In this document: positions 35,836 to 46,659 of the stretch, piece by piece
Layout of the letters: every line of letters begins with the position of its first letter
How positions within the stretch are numbered: position 1 is the stretch's first letter
Source: Litsea cubeba
Lineage: Eukaryota > Streptophyta > Magnoliopsida > Laurales > Lauraceae
Reading direction: 5' to 3'
Assembly (NCBI GenBank): GCA_012931725.1
Contig: CM022953.1
Coordinates: 54,379,152-54,443,151, forward strand
DNA: 64,000 bases
Made by a program: the position numbers and the translations under genes
The notes under the pieces: model-generated
The model's input: the letters and a program-made list of their open reading frames with translations, nothing else
Told to the model about the DNA's origin: nothing
Database searches by the model: none

Positions 35836-37604
35836 TGTTAGTTTTATGGACTCAATCCAGTAGATGATATAATAAATTGATTAAATTCTTTATTTATTCA
35901 TATATTCATGCTTTCCTTTCATGAGATGAATGGTGATTTATTATATACTTGCACATAACCAATACGAATGACATGATGGTTCATGAGATGAACCGGGGTC
36001 CACAAGTATATTAGATGTAATACATGTGTATGGATGAGATCCACATACAGGAGACATGTGTGACAAATCTTATACTTAAATATCTTCACAACTAGTGATG
36101 ATACTGTACATCTCATACTGATACGGCTGCAGTACTTTGATCACTATAAGATAATGTGATTTGTCTCGATCATCAGAATGGAAGATTCTGGATCATAGTG
36201 TTGGTACATTGGATGTATTGAAGGACCATGAGAAGCACCTTATAAACACTGTCTTTATTTTAAGGTCTGCTCTCATAATTCCCTAGCAATAGGCTCTCAA
36301 TCCTGAGACATTAATGAACTCAAGTTTCTATCTATTCATTTGCTTTGAGTCACCAATGAGTGAGGCCAACTATAGGTCAACACCTCGGTGATTTGGGTAC
36401 ATGGTAGTAGAGCTGTGGGAACATTCAATAGTCAAGATGGAATCTATCTCTAATATCCCCTTGTGCCAATTAATGGATTTATCATTGGTAAGTGCACACC
36501 CATTCCGATTAAGAGTTAATTGGAAAGGTACCTATTGATCATTATAATTGATTGGGGCTCAAGGATAATAAGATATGGATCTATTTTGGAAGACAGGTCC
36601 AATTGATCCATGGATATTGATAGAGGGGTCTACTTGTGGTAATGTGGAAGTTTAGGGTCTTCTATGTAATATTCCTAAGACTGGAGTTCAATTGCATTTA
36701 TATAGTGGAGTTATTTGCAATTAACTGTGGGCCCGGATTACACATGAGATGTGGGGTCGCGTGTCCCAGTTGGAGCCAGCTTTCTAAGGAATCCCTAGTG
36801 GTCCCCACGCTGGCCCAATTATTAGAAAGTATCTAATTCTAGTTGAACTCTAAAAGGAAAGTTACTATTTCTAGTAGAAGTGAGACTTCTAATAGTGGTG
36901 ATAGTAGACTTACTAATTTTAGTAGAAGTGAGACTTCTATTTTAATTAGAAAGGAATTAGAAAGATACTAATCATATTTGAAGTGAGACTTCTAATTATG
37001 ATATGGTAAGTTACTAATTAATGGAAGTAAGACTTCTATTGTAATTAGTAAAGAAGAGACAACTTGCAAAAGTTATAAATAAGAGGAGAGGATGCCTTGG
37101 ACGTCCATGCTTGCTCCTTCCATTGGGATTCACGCCCAAGGCTCTCTAAGTGCAAGTGTTGCACGAGCTCTTCTCCTCTTCCCTCTTCTAGTTTTCTTTC
37201 TAAATCCTCCCTAGAGTTCCTAGTAGTTTTCTCTTGGAGATCCCACCATCTTCTCGAAAAAAGGAGAATCTGATACGGGTCATAGCGTGGAAGATCAAGA
37301 GGTTTTGGAGATTCCTATTTGATTAGTGAAAGCGCTTCGTCATCAAAGAAAGACGCAACTTCTCCATTAGAACACAACCAAGCTCCAAAGGTATAATCCA
37401 CTTCCTTGCATGTTGTAGATTATTATGGATGCTTGTTAGTTGCTGTTTCTATCTTGTAAATAGATTGTATTTACTGATCGTGATGACTGAGATTGAGGAC
37501 ATGGATCTTGGATTGGGTTTTATAGCCTTCTGGATAGTTGATCCCTGCGTCAAGTGGGTCAAAAGTTTTGAAACCTATCCTAGAGGCCCACCCTATTTCC
37601 AACA
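35836..37604 (+). repeat. Copia 3' LTR
   Basis: 1769 bp, the same length as the 5' LTR, with about 29 substitutions between them (roughly 98.4% identity by eye). It is followed by ATTCACATTC, which continues the split Tekay LTR. Confidence 0.92.
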
Positions 37605-37983
37605 ATTCACATTCATTCCTCCATCAAAACATTCCACCAAAAATAACAAATCATCTCCTTTATCATCCACATTCATCATAAGAGCGAACCCATCCTATAT
37701 GAAATCCATATGCAAGCTTTAACAATCATAAATACATACATTTCCAAGATACAAACAAGGGCGAAATAGACTCATCAATATGCATTTTAAAAGTAATAGA
37801 AATCACAGCAAGAAAGATAGATGAAAACACATGTACAATCATTGATAACAATTAGTGTAAATCAAGATTTTTCCATAAACATGTAAACATTCAAAACTCA
37901 TTCATTCATCCACTTGCCTTAGGTTCCAAATAGCTAATCAAGCTCCTAATCACACTCTCCAAGCCAAAGATCACCAAGCTACA

Positions 37984-38026
<43 letters not shown>

Positions 38027-38919
38027 AAAGTAGGACCCATTTCGAACACTAAATGGTTAACACCAAGAATGAGAAAGAAAGAACTTGCAATAATGGAGAA
38101 GAAGCCTCTCTAGGGCTAGGAAAACCCAAATCTATAAGATGTCGAAGATGGCTTACTTATAAGGTCCTCAAAGAAGCAAAGCTATCTCAAGGAGCACCCC
38201 AATGTGGCTGGATTTCTCTCTTAAGGGTGTCCAAGAGAAGCTCTCATGGAGAGGAAGAAGAAGATGAAGAGCATTTTCCCATTGGCAAGAGTTTGGTGGT
38301 GGATTGGAGGAGAGAAAGCAAGAGGAAGAAGAATGAAAAAAGCCTAGAGCAGCTGGCCACAACCTCCCCCACATTTTTGAGCTGGAAAGAGGGAAAGTGA
38401 AGAAGGGTTCCCTATATATAGCAAGTGAAAGTGGGTCCTACAGCTTACCAAGCTTGTCGGGCTAAAAACATGGTTTTCTAGGCCTCGGATGAGTTTGGCG
38501 AAGAAGGGAAAAATGTTCATCGAATCTGTATATATTTCAAGGGTTTTGAAGACATCAAAATTTGTGTCATGATTTAGTGTAAAAAGACTGTTTTGCCCTC
38601 AAAGTTGGAAAAGTCGGGTTTCGGGTTCTCAAACGGGGATGGAGTCAACATGAAAGTTAAAGAGATTAACAAGATAAGTCAAATAGAGATAAAACATGAA
38701 TTATCAGAATCTCGAATAATCCCCCCATGTTCACGTAAAGTCGCTAAAAGAACCCCCAGAGGGTCCTACTAAATCAAGAAGGCTCTCAAAATTCTTAAAA
38801 GCTATATAAAATCTATTCTAAATCCCAAACTTAACCAAAATCCACTAATCTCACTTTGATCTAACACATGACTTAATTAGTGCTAATCGCGGTCACTCGG
38901 GTCGTGGTCTTACAACCCC

Positions 38920-39490
38920 TGTTTCGTCCTTACATATACATTTATGGAAGTTACAAGATGTTCCTCGCGGGGTACAATGCCGGTGGGGGAATATGTAATG
39001 TCACATTTTTTATAATTAGTAACATTATTACCTTTAATCACAAATTAATTCCTCGAATTGTAGAATCATTCATTAGAATCTTTGAGTAAATAGCGTGAAG
39101 AACTCTTAAGAATAGATAAATATGCATGTAAAATGAGCATTTCATCATATTAATATGCTACTTTCAAGCATGCACATTGCTCTTAACCCACAGAATTGTA
39201 GGCGATTTCTGCAAAAGTGGTTATTACACCTCGCATCACACTTGTGTCTTCAAGGGAAGGGAGCTCTCATTAGTTCTCTAAGGGCATGTGCTGCAAGCAA
39301 TAAATTTATAATGTGGCGACTATATAGAACCACATTTTGGTCATGCCAAGAGAGATATTTATACTATGGTATTGTATTCAAAGTACGCAGTAATAAAGAG
39401 TAACCGGAACGAGCTTACCGAGCATTAGTCGTTATCATGGCTCATGTTACTACCCATAGGAATCACCTTTTCATTATGCTAAGTTCATCC
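38920..39490. other. No recognisable feature
   Basis: AT-rich sequence to the right of the solo LTR. I see no gene, repeat or conserved domain in it. Confidence 0.4.
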
Positions 39491-39589
39491 TGTGAAGCAA
39501 CAAAATGTGTGATGTGGACATAATTATATATCTATTTCAAAAAGGGCTCGTCATCTTTCTGCGATATCCACATCATAATATTTCTATTA

Positions 39590-40105
39590 ATGTAGTGTTA
39601 TCTACGTCACAATATTTTCCACCATGTTAGTGTTGTCCTCATTACGGCATGCAATTGCATGTTTAAACCGATCAGTGTTATCCACATCCCATAACTTATG
39701 GTAATTAGTGTTATCCATGTTATAGTATTTTCTACCGTGTCAATGTTATTCACGTCATAATGTTTCTTGCTACGAAGTGTTATCCACTTCGTAGTATTTT
39801 TACCACGCTAGTGTTATCCACGTTCTGGTATGGAATTGCATATTTAAATTGATTAGTGTTATCCAAATCACATAACTTATACTGATTACTGTTATCCACG
39901 TTACATTATCTTCAATGATTTACTGTTATCCACGTCACAGTATCTCAGTGATTTAGTGTTATCCACGTCACAACGTTTACACTGATTTATTATCCGCGTC
40001 ACAGAATTAACACTGATTTAGTGTTATCCACGTCACAATGTTTCATACTACTTAGTGTTATCCACCTTGTAGTATTTTTCATCGTGTTAGTGTTATCCAC
40101 ATTAC
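39590..40105. repeat. ~34-bp tandem array built on AGTGTTATCCACGTCACA
   Basis: About 15 degenerate copies of TGTTATCCACG occur between 39598 and 40099, at a mean spacing near 34 bp. Intervening sequence is often ACTGATTTAG or CA(A/C)AATGTTT. Units on the right (39889-40099) are more regular. A Mutator-like element is inserted at its right end, and sequence after it (42265-42280, CCGCGTCACAATCTC) looks like a continuation. Confidence 0.8.
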
Positions 40106-40329
40106 GATTTTATTATTGGGGCATTCGGCGACAGGTCCCTAAACATTACACTTTATGGTCTTAGATCCACAAAAAAAAGTCATAGAGCCAAAGGTCCCTC
40201 CCACACTTTCTCACACTTGAAATGTCTAGTTTACCATTTCTTTATATCATAACCCATGATTGGTGGGATATCCCATTAATAATGGCCAACTAATATTTAA
40301 TTGCCCACGGTTAATGAAATCCCCAAATT

Positions 40330-41060
40330 TCAAATAAATTCTAAAAACACTCAAATAAATTTTAAAATAATGAAAATAAATTTTAAAAAATTAAATAATT
40401 TCAAAAAATGCAATAAGTTAAAAAAAAAAGTCAATATATAATTAAATAACGCAAATAAATTTAAAAAGATGCAAATAAGTTTCAAAATATCCAAATAATT
40501 TTCAGAAAATATAAATAAATTTCAAAAGACTCAAATAAATCTCAAAAGGTCCAAATAAAATTTCAAAAAATGCAAATAAATTTAAAATAACGAAAATAGA
40601 TTTTAAAAAATGCAATAATTCAAAAAACGCAATAAATTTGAAAGATACAAGTAAATCTCGAAAGACGCAAATAAATTTAAAAAACACATATAGATTTTAA
40701 AAAACGTAAATAAATTTGCTAAAAAACTCAAATAAATTTTGAAAAAAACTCAGATAAATTTACCAAAAACACAAAGAAATATGACAGAAAACAGATAAAT
40801 TTGAACAACACTCGGATAAATTTGATAAAAACACTGATAAATTTGAACAAAACTCAGATAAATTTGAAACAACTCAGATAAATTTGCCAAAAAGTCAGAT
40901 AAATTTACAAAAAAACACAAAGAAATATGACAGAAGCCAGATAAGTTTGAACAAAACTCAGATAAATTTGACAAAAACACAGATAAATTTAGATAAATTT
41001 GACAACAACTCAGATAAATTTGACCAAAACTCAGATAAATTTGACAAAAAGATAAACAAA
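40330..41060. repeat. AT-rich ~22-bp tandem array inside the Mutator-like element
   Basis: Variants of CAAATAAATTTCAAAAAA (left part) grade into CTCAGATAAATTTGACAAAA (right part) with a period of roughly 20-24 bp over 700 bp. Apparent reading frames on either strand are repeat artefacts. Confidence 0.8.
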
Positions 41061-41604
41061 ACCAAAGTGCAATCACCAAAAGACGTCAGTCCTCCGCGGA
41101 ATGCAAACGGGTTAGGTCAACTCGACCCGGAACCCAACCTGGACCTGGGCAGAACCTGGCCCAAGTCTCTTCTTCCTCTTCGTACTGGTTCTGATTTCTG
41201 TAACCAGAATCGACCGGGTTCCTCAGTCTTCTTCCACTTTCCCTGACGACGTAAGACCGGGGATGGCAGTCGACGTGTCCGACCCTACTCCTCAGATCCT
41301 TATAGCCAAATCCGACGACGAACTCCGGCAAAGAGGAAAGTCTGGAGCCCTCTGCTTCTTACCTGGTCCGGAACCAGATCTTCCTCTTTTGGAAGACCAA
41401 CTGCAGTAAAGCAGTCCGGCTGCATCTATTCTCCGGTCTTCAAGTTCGGTTAGCAACAACATGCAACGATCAGCCCGATTTCTGTGGCCCACCAGAGTTC
41501 GAAGAATCCGAACTCTTTCTCTCTTCCCTTTCCCGGCAGAAATCGTCTTCAATGGGATCTGCTCCAAACAGGATAGGAAGCCTGGCGCAGCGATGGCCCA
41601 CTAG

Positions 41605-41962
41605 AATCCCAACGAGATCGCGAGATCCAATCCATCTGATCTCTGCATGATCCACAACCCCATCACAAAATCTAGACAGTCAAATGCACGCAAATCAGGC
41701 TAGGATACCAATTGAAAGAACTGCTGCCTTCTTCCTCGAGTCAGGTGGAGGCGCAACAGAGAAGTGCAGTAAAGCAGTTCGGGAATCCCAACGAGATCTT
41801 GAGATCCAATCCATCTGATCTCTGCATGATCCACAGCCCCATCACAAAATCTAGATAGTCAAACGCACGCAAATCAGGCTAGGATACCAATTGAAAGAAT
41901 TGTTGCCTTCTTCCTCGACTCAGGTGGAGGCGCAACAGAGAAGTGCAATAAAGCAGTCCGGC
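41605..41962. repeat. 179-bp direct duplication
   Basis: AATCCCAACGAGATC starts at 41605 and again at 41784. The copies run side by side with only a few substitutions. This part of the Mutator-like element is GC-richer than the rest and could be captured from elsewhere. I do not recognise a source gene. Confidence 0.85.
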
Positions 41963-42470
41963 TGCAGGATTTAGGAAGGAGGAATGAGGGAAGATTTGCC
42001 ATCTGTCAAGTATAAAGAGGATTTAGGAAGGAGGGAGGAGGGGAGATTTGAAATTTGAAATTTCAAAATTTTATGCCTAAAATGGTTGAAAGGGCAATTT
42101 AGGCTTGAAAAATGAGATCATGTGGATTGAGGGACCTAAGGCTGTTAAAAAGTCTAGCTGAGTGGACCAGAGGCTTTAATAAGTTTTTCCTTGGACTAGA
42201 GGCTGGAAACATTGACTTATAGGGACCTTTCGCTAATTTCACCTTTATTTTTATAGTGAAGGAGCCGCGTCACAATCTCATCGCTATAGTTTTATACACT
42301 TTGTGACCTTGTAATCTAGTGGAAATGTTACTGGAGAAATGTATACCTTGTGTTTTTCTCTATTTTAGGACTATTGTCAGTGTCGAACTATAATGTGCCA
42401 TGATTTTCTTTTGGCAGTGTTTGGCAGTAAGAATTAATGCCCCCTGTTGGGAGGACAGACTTGCTCTATT

Positions 42471-44098
42471 CAGGCCCGGCCCTGAGGCAGGGCAGTAAGT
42501 GCGCCTGCCCCGGGCCCCCCGGGCCCCCATTTTTCAGGGGGCCCAAAAATATTTCCTCTCCTCAAGAAGAAAATGTTTCCACTCCTCCAAATCCAACCGA
42601 CCTCCTTCTCAAACCCCTTTACCTTTCATCAATCGAACTCCTTTGAACCCCATCTCAACCAAACAGCAAGCCAAAAAAAAAAAAAAAAGCCAAGGAGAAG
42701 AAGAAGAATAAGCAGCAGAGAACTGGACCGCCATAACCGGTTAGGCCCAAATCACCGCCATCGCCAGAACCGGCTGGCCCATCATCTTCGTGCTAGCGGT
42801 CTAGCAGTCAAGCATCATCAGTCCATCACCACTTCGGACGAAGCACCCAGGCTACCCAGCAGTCAAATCCCTCAACCATTCATCAATCGAACTCCTTTGA
42901 ACCCCATCTCAACCAAACAGCAAGCCCAAAAAAAAAAAAAAGAAAAGAAAAAAAAGAAGAAGAAGCACCCAGCAGGCCAGCACCACTGGTTGATTGCTAC
43001 AATAGCAATCAAGCACCATCAGTCCATCACCACTTCGGACGAAGCACCCAGGCTACCCAGCAGTCAAACTGTCAAACCCATCAACCCTTCATCAATCGAA
43101 TTCCTTTGAACCCCAATACCCCATCTCAACCAAACAGCAAGCCCAAAAATAAAAAAATAAAAACAAGAAGAAGAAAAAGAAGAAGCACCCAGCAGGCCAG
43201 CACCACGGGTTGATTGCTAGTGCTGCTCCACGCCTCCACCGTCCACCCACCGGCCACGCCACATCTCTTTGTTCTGTACACTTCAGTGCTTCCTTTTGTT
43301 TTTCCTCCAACACGAAGATCGAGGCAGCCCAGTCTTCTTAGTTCAGGTAGAGTTCGGGTCGGGTTGGACCTGATCCAATGATCCATTCCGCTGACAAGCC
43401 ATTTCCTTTTGGTAACAAATCAATACAGGTCAGGTGGACCCATTTCACTCGCCTGAGTTTGAGTTATGCCCAAATCCAAAACAACAGTCAACAGCAACTT
43501 ACAAAAAAAGCCACTTGCATCAGATTTGTAGACATCAACACATGGGCCCATAGCTTATAGATCTCCTTCAATCTTCATAACATCCATATCATCGTTGTCT
43601 TGGTAGATTGGGGAGATTCCAAAATCCAAAGTGTGGCTTTTTTCAATGCAAAATTGGTCGCTGTAGAAATCAATTGAAGGTAATTTTTTCATGATTAGAA
43701 AATCTTGAATTTGAAAGCATAATTAAGGATTTTGCTTCTCAAAATGCAAGAAGAAAATCATTTCAATAATACTTTTTTAATTGTGATTTTGTTTTTCAAC
43801 TTATCTTCTAGATGGTGATGCTGGTATGAGAAATTATTTGGCCAACGATCTGGTACTCTTACCGAGATGTTGGTATGAGAGATTCATTTATTTATGTATT
43901 AAATGTATTTTATTTATGTATTAAATGTATTTATCATATGATATTATTTGGTTTTTTAATGAAATTATTATTTTTAGGCTAAATTTATGAAAACATGTTA
44001 TATATATATGTGCATATATTAAAAAATTATAAAAATGAAATAAAGGGCCCATTTTAGTGATTCGCACCGGGCCTTTGAAAAGTCAGGACCGGGCCCTG
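42471..44098. mobile_element. hAT-type transposon derivative, 1628 bp
   Basis: The ends are CAGGCCCGGCCCTGA (left) and, inverted, CAGGGCCCGGTCCTGA (right). The flanks GCTCTATT at 42463-42470 and 44099-44106 are a perfect 8-bp target duplication, the hAT signature. No transposase frame is present. Inside is a unit starting TTCATCAATCGAA(C/T)TCCTTTG three times (about 42626, 42880 and 43090), each followed by an A-rich run. The apparent reading frames over these repeats are not convincing genes. Confidence 0.88.
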
Positions 44099-44392
44099 GC
44101 TCTATTACGTCAAGTTCATGTGCATCAAGTGATTTAGAAGACATTGTCGGACTTGTTCTCGTGTTTGATGCATGTGGTTTTGGCGTTCCCCATAATTTGA
44201 TCCTGTCTAGTAGTCATAATGTATCAAACTAAAGAAAGCCTTTTGTGTACCTGGGTATAAATAATGGATCATAAGAGGTATAAAAAATCGGCCGATCAAA
44301 ACTATATAGATTAATCAATCATTGAATATGTAGGACTTTTAACTATTCTTGAAAGTTCTTTTAAGAAACATGCAAAATAGTAGGGAGAAATT

Positions 44393-45408
44393 CTATTTGA
44401 ACACAAATTTTTTCTTTTTCACACAAATTCTCTCTACACACATCACTATAATTTAAAAATTACATTATTTCTTTCCACACACATCAAAATTTCCCAAAGT
44501 ACCCATCCCTTCATTTCCCTCTTTCTTCCCACACACATCCTCTTCCAACAAAGGGCTCTCCACCATTACCATTTCATTCTTCTTCCCCATTTTTTATTTA
44601 TCATTTTTTCATCTTAGATTACCTTGTTTTTCATGGAAACTTATTATGGGGATAGATTCTCATTCAATGTAAGATTTTACAAATAATGCTAGTGTTTTTT
44701 CATACATTTGGGTTGTTTTTCATCCATCATCGCAAGGGTTTACAACCCAGAAATCGTGACTGTTCGGTCTCTGAGTGGCCGAACAAAATGCAAATGTTCG
44801 GAACTGTAGTTCCGAACAAAATTAGACCGTTCGGACCTTAGTGTCCGAACAGAAGTGTTCGGACATTATCTTTCGAACATGTTCTTTCTGTTCGGATGTA
44901 CAGTTCCGAACAGATGCAATATGTTCGGACCTGAAAGACCGTACATATCGAGACCCTGCAACTCGTTCCAAAGCGAGAAATGAAGAAACGGACCTTTCCA
45001 CTACTGCTCTGATTGAAAGACACATTTGATTGTTGTTTTTCTTTCTTCATTGTATTAGAAATCCTTTAGAAATAGAATGAAAAAAGATATAAGTACAAGA
45101 AGAATGAAAGATGAAGGAGATGGAGGAAGATGAGTTTCCCAAGAGTAGAAAATGGAGAAAGATGAGTTGACCAATATGTTTTGAGTTTTTTTGAAAAGTG
45201 GAGAGTGAGATGGGTGGGAGGGAAGAAGAGATGGGTGGGAGGGAAGAAGAAGAGATGGGTGGGAGGGAAGAAGAAGAGATGTGTGTGAAAAGAGGGGTAA
45301 TGGATATTTTAGTCATTACATGAAGGGGTAAAAACGTAATAAAAAAAAAGATAAATTCCTTGTGTTGGAAAAGAAAAAATTGGTGTGCCAATAGCAGCAC
45401 TCAAATAG
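44393..45408. mobile_element. ~1.0-kb element with imperfect terminal inverted repeats
   Basis: The left end CTATTTGAACAC...AATTTTTTCTTTT is matched, inverted, at the right end by CTATTTGAGTGC...AATTTTTTCTTTT. Both then lead into sequences with ACACACATC. I find no matching target duplication (flanks GGAGAAATT and TAAGTGATG), so the type is open; Mutator-like is possible. It contains the hairpin array at 44761-44947. Confidence 0.5.
44761..44947. repeat. Row of six TGTTCGGA / TCCGAACA hairpins
   Basis: Inverted repeats start at 44761, 44795, 44829, 44856, 44889 and 44922 (about 33 bp apart). Arms are 7-11 bp and loops 2-11 bp. The second is nearly perfect: arms TGTTCGGAACT and AGTTCCGAACA with a 2-bp centre. 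The fourth has one mismatch and the sixth is decayed (CCGTACA). The palindrome in each unit is conserved better than the loop. Confidence 0.85.
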
Positions 45409-46044
45409 TAAGTGATGCAAGGGCAGATGCATGAACATATTATTGTAACTAAACGAACGGTTATTTTGACCCAATTTGTGTATTTAGATATTGATATTGA
45501 GGGGACTTATAATGTCTCATTTTGATATCCAGCACCCTTTTATAATTGACCAAGAAGTGTGAGTGTTCATCAAAATTATATATATCAAAATCATATATAT
45601 ATATATATTTTAGGAAACAATATGAGAAATCCCTAAGGATAGCTAAATATGAAAAAAAAAGTTTCAACATATTAATCTAAGTATGTAAGTGTCAAGAAAA
45701 ATGCGTATATGGATGGTAATTTATTCCCCGATATGGCTCTATATTCGTAGACCTCTCTTGCACTGTTAACCCATCCTTTGTGTGTGTGAAGCATTGATGC
45801 AAAGTGGGTAGGGCTGAACATCTTTCATTAATTTGGGTCCCCGTCGGTAACGGGTCCTAGGGCCGCATGATTTGGGGATCCATTGCCAGTGGGATCCAAA
45901 TTGTTTTCTTCCCGGTTTGTCTTTTGGAATATTCTGCTTGAGGTCATCCTATCAATCTTCGCCGGTTTTTTTTTATGAAAGGACCTTATCCAGGACCTTC
46001 GAGAAATGGGTTGCCACGTTCTAACGGAAGGGATGTGCGATTAA
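45409..46044. other. No recognisable feature
   Basis: About 630 bp with a short (TA)n run near 45580-45610. Nothing I can identify. Confidence 0.4.
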
Positions 46045-46653
46045 TGATGAAGATGTCGAACATAGGTAAGCGGGATGGTTGAAGTGGAGACTTGCTTCTG
46101 GAGTGCTTTGTGACCGATGGATGCTAACAAGATTGAACGGAGGATTTTACAAGATAGTGATTAGACAGCCATGACCTATGGAGCAGAATACTGGCCAATC
46201 AAGAAGCAACATATGCACAAAATGGATGTAACAAAAATGAGAATGTTGAGGTGGATGTGTAGATAAAATTAGGAAGGATAAAACTAGAAATGAGCGCTTT
46301 TAAGAGCATTTAAGGGTATGAACAATAGGAGATAAAATTATAAATGAGCGCTTTTAAGAGCATTTAAGGGTAGGAACAATAGGGGATAAAAATTAGAGAA
46401 ACCCGTTTAAGATGATTTGAGCATATTCAACGCAGGTCGGCAACGACATCGGTAAGAAAAGTTTGGCTATGCAGGTTGATGACCCACCAAGGGGAAGGGT
46501 AGGCAAAAAAGAATGTGTATGGAGGTAGTAAAAATATATATGAAGAAGTGTAACTCATCTGAGGACTTGACTAAAGATAGATTAGAATGGAGAAACATAA
46601 TTCGTGTAACTGACCCCAACATAGTTGGGACAAGGCTTTGATGATGATGATGT
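46045..46653 (+). pseudogene. RTE-type LINE: 3' end of the reverse transcriptase ORF and tail
   Basis: Broken frames translate as fragments typical of the C-terminus of plant RTE LINEs: LKWRLASGVLCD (about 46080), YGAEYWPIKKQHMHKMDV (about 46170), MRMLRWMC, then FEHIQRRSATTSVRK (about 46420) and LEWRNIIRVTDP (about 46585). It ends TTGGGACAAGGCTTTGATGATGATGATG, split here over 46625-46653. A GAT-rich 3' end of this kind is usual for RTE. The 5' part is missing, as in most LINE copies, and several stops are present. Confidence 0.75.
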
Positions 46654-46659
46654 GATAGC

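Larger units (their letters stand above)
28783..37604 (+). mobile_element. Ty1/Copia LTR retrotransposon, 8822 bp
   Basis: Two 1769-bp LTRs (28783-30551 and 35836-37604) run TGTTAG to CAACA and differ at about 29 positions by eye, with no net length change. Between them are PBS (30554-30565), a 1.6-kb leader, an intact gag (32211-33080), a ruined pol in the Copia order PR-INT-RT-RH, and a PPT (35825-35835). It lies inside a solo Tekay LTR. The 5-bp flanks are AAAAC and ATTCA, which do not match. Gag and LTR length resemble the Angela/Tork-like group, but I do not assign a lineage firmly. Confidence 0.92.
27010..38914 (-). repeat. Solo Tekay LTR (3083 bp without the insert), split by a Copia element
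   Basis: Minus strand starts TGTAAGACCACGACCC at 38914 and ends GGTCGCGACA at 27010. The flanks are ACCCC at 27005-27009 and ACCCC at 38915-38919, a perfect 5-bp target duplication. No internal Tekay sequence lies between, so this is a solo LTR left by recombination between the two LTRs of an element. The Copia element 28783-37604 interrupts it. Removing that gives 3083 bp, close to the other copies (3199 and 3054). The CTCGAG palindrome cluster is at 28545-28680, the TATA box near 38411-38418, and a run of about 37 A at 37987-38023. Confidence 0.9.
40118..42243. mobile_element. Mutator-like element, non-autonomous, 2126 bp
   Basis: The ends are related inverted repeats: GGGGCATTCGGCGACAGGTC from the left and GGTGAAATTAGCGAAAGGTC from the right, both continuing CCTA. 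The flanks are TTTATTATT (40109-40117) and TTTATTTTT (42244-42252), a 9-bp target duplication with one mismatch, which is the Mutator size. There is no transposase. The inside holds an AT-rich short-period array (40330-41060) and a GC-richer part with a 179-bp direct duplication (41605-41962). Confidence 0.8.

Noticed and set aside
38053..38400. 115-codon frame in the solo LTR
   Set aside because: It lies on the strand opposite to LTR transcription. The matching LTR regions at 26150-26430 and 51700-51900 do not keep the frame.
39590..40105. CRISPR array
   Set aside because: Units are degenerate and the spacers repeat. This is a eukaryotic genome and there are no cas genes.
41086..41655. Overlapping minus-strand frames in the Mutator-like element
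   Set aside because: Short, different frames without a domain or splice sites. Not enough to call a captured gene.
42573..43386. Lys-rich and Ser-rich frames in the hAT derivative
   Set aside because: Explained by the triplicated block and A-rich runs.
44761..44947. CRISPR array or transcription terminators
   Set aside because: The spacers are only loops within palindromes, and there is no T-run or bacterial context. Treated as a plant hairpin array.
45047..45400. Ser-Leu-Pro repeat frame on the minus strand
   Set aside because: It is a short GGGAAGAAGAAGAGATGGGTG-type repeat (split here over 45230-45290), not a conserved protein.
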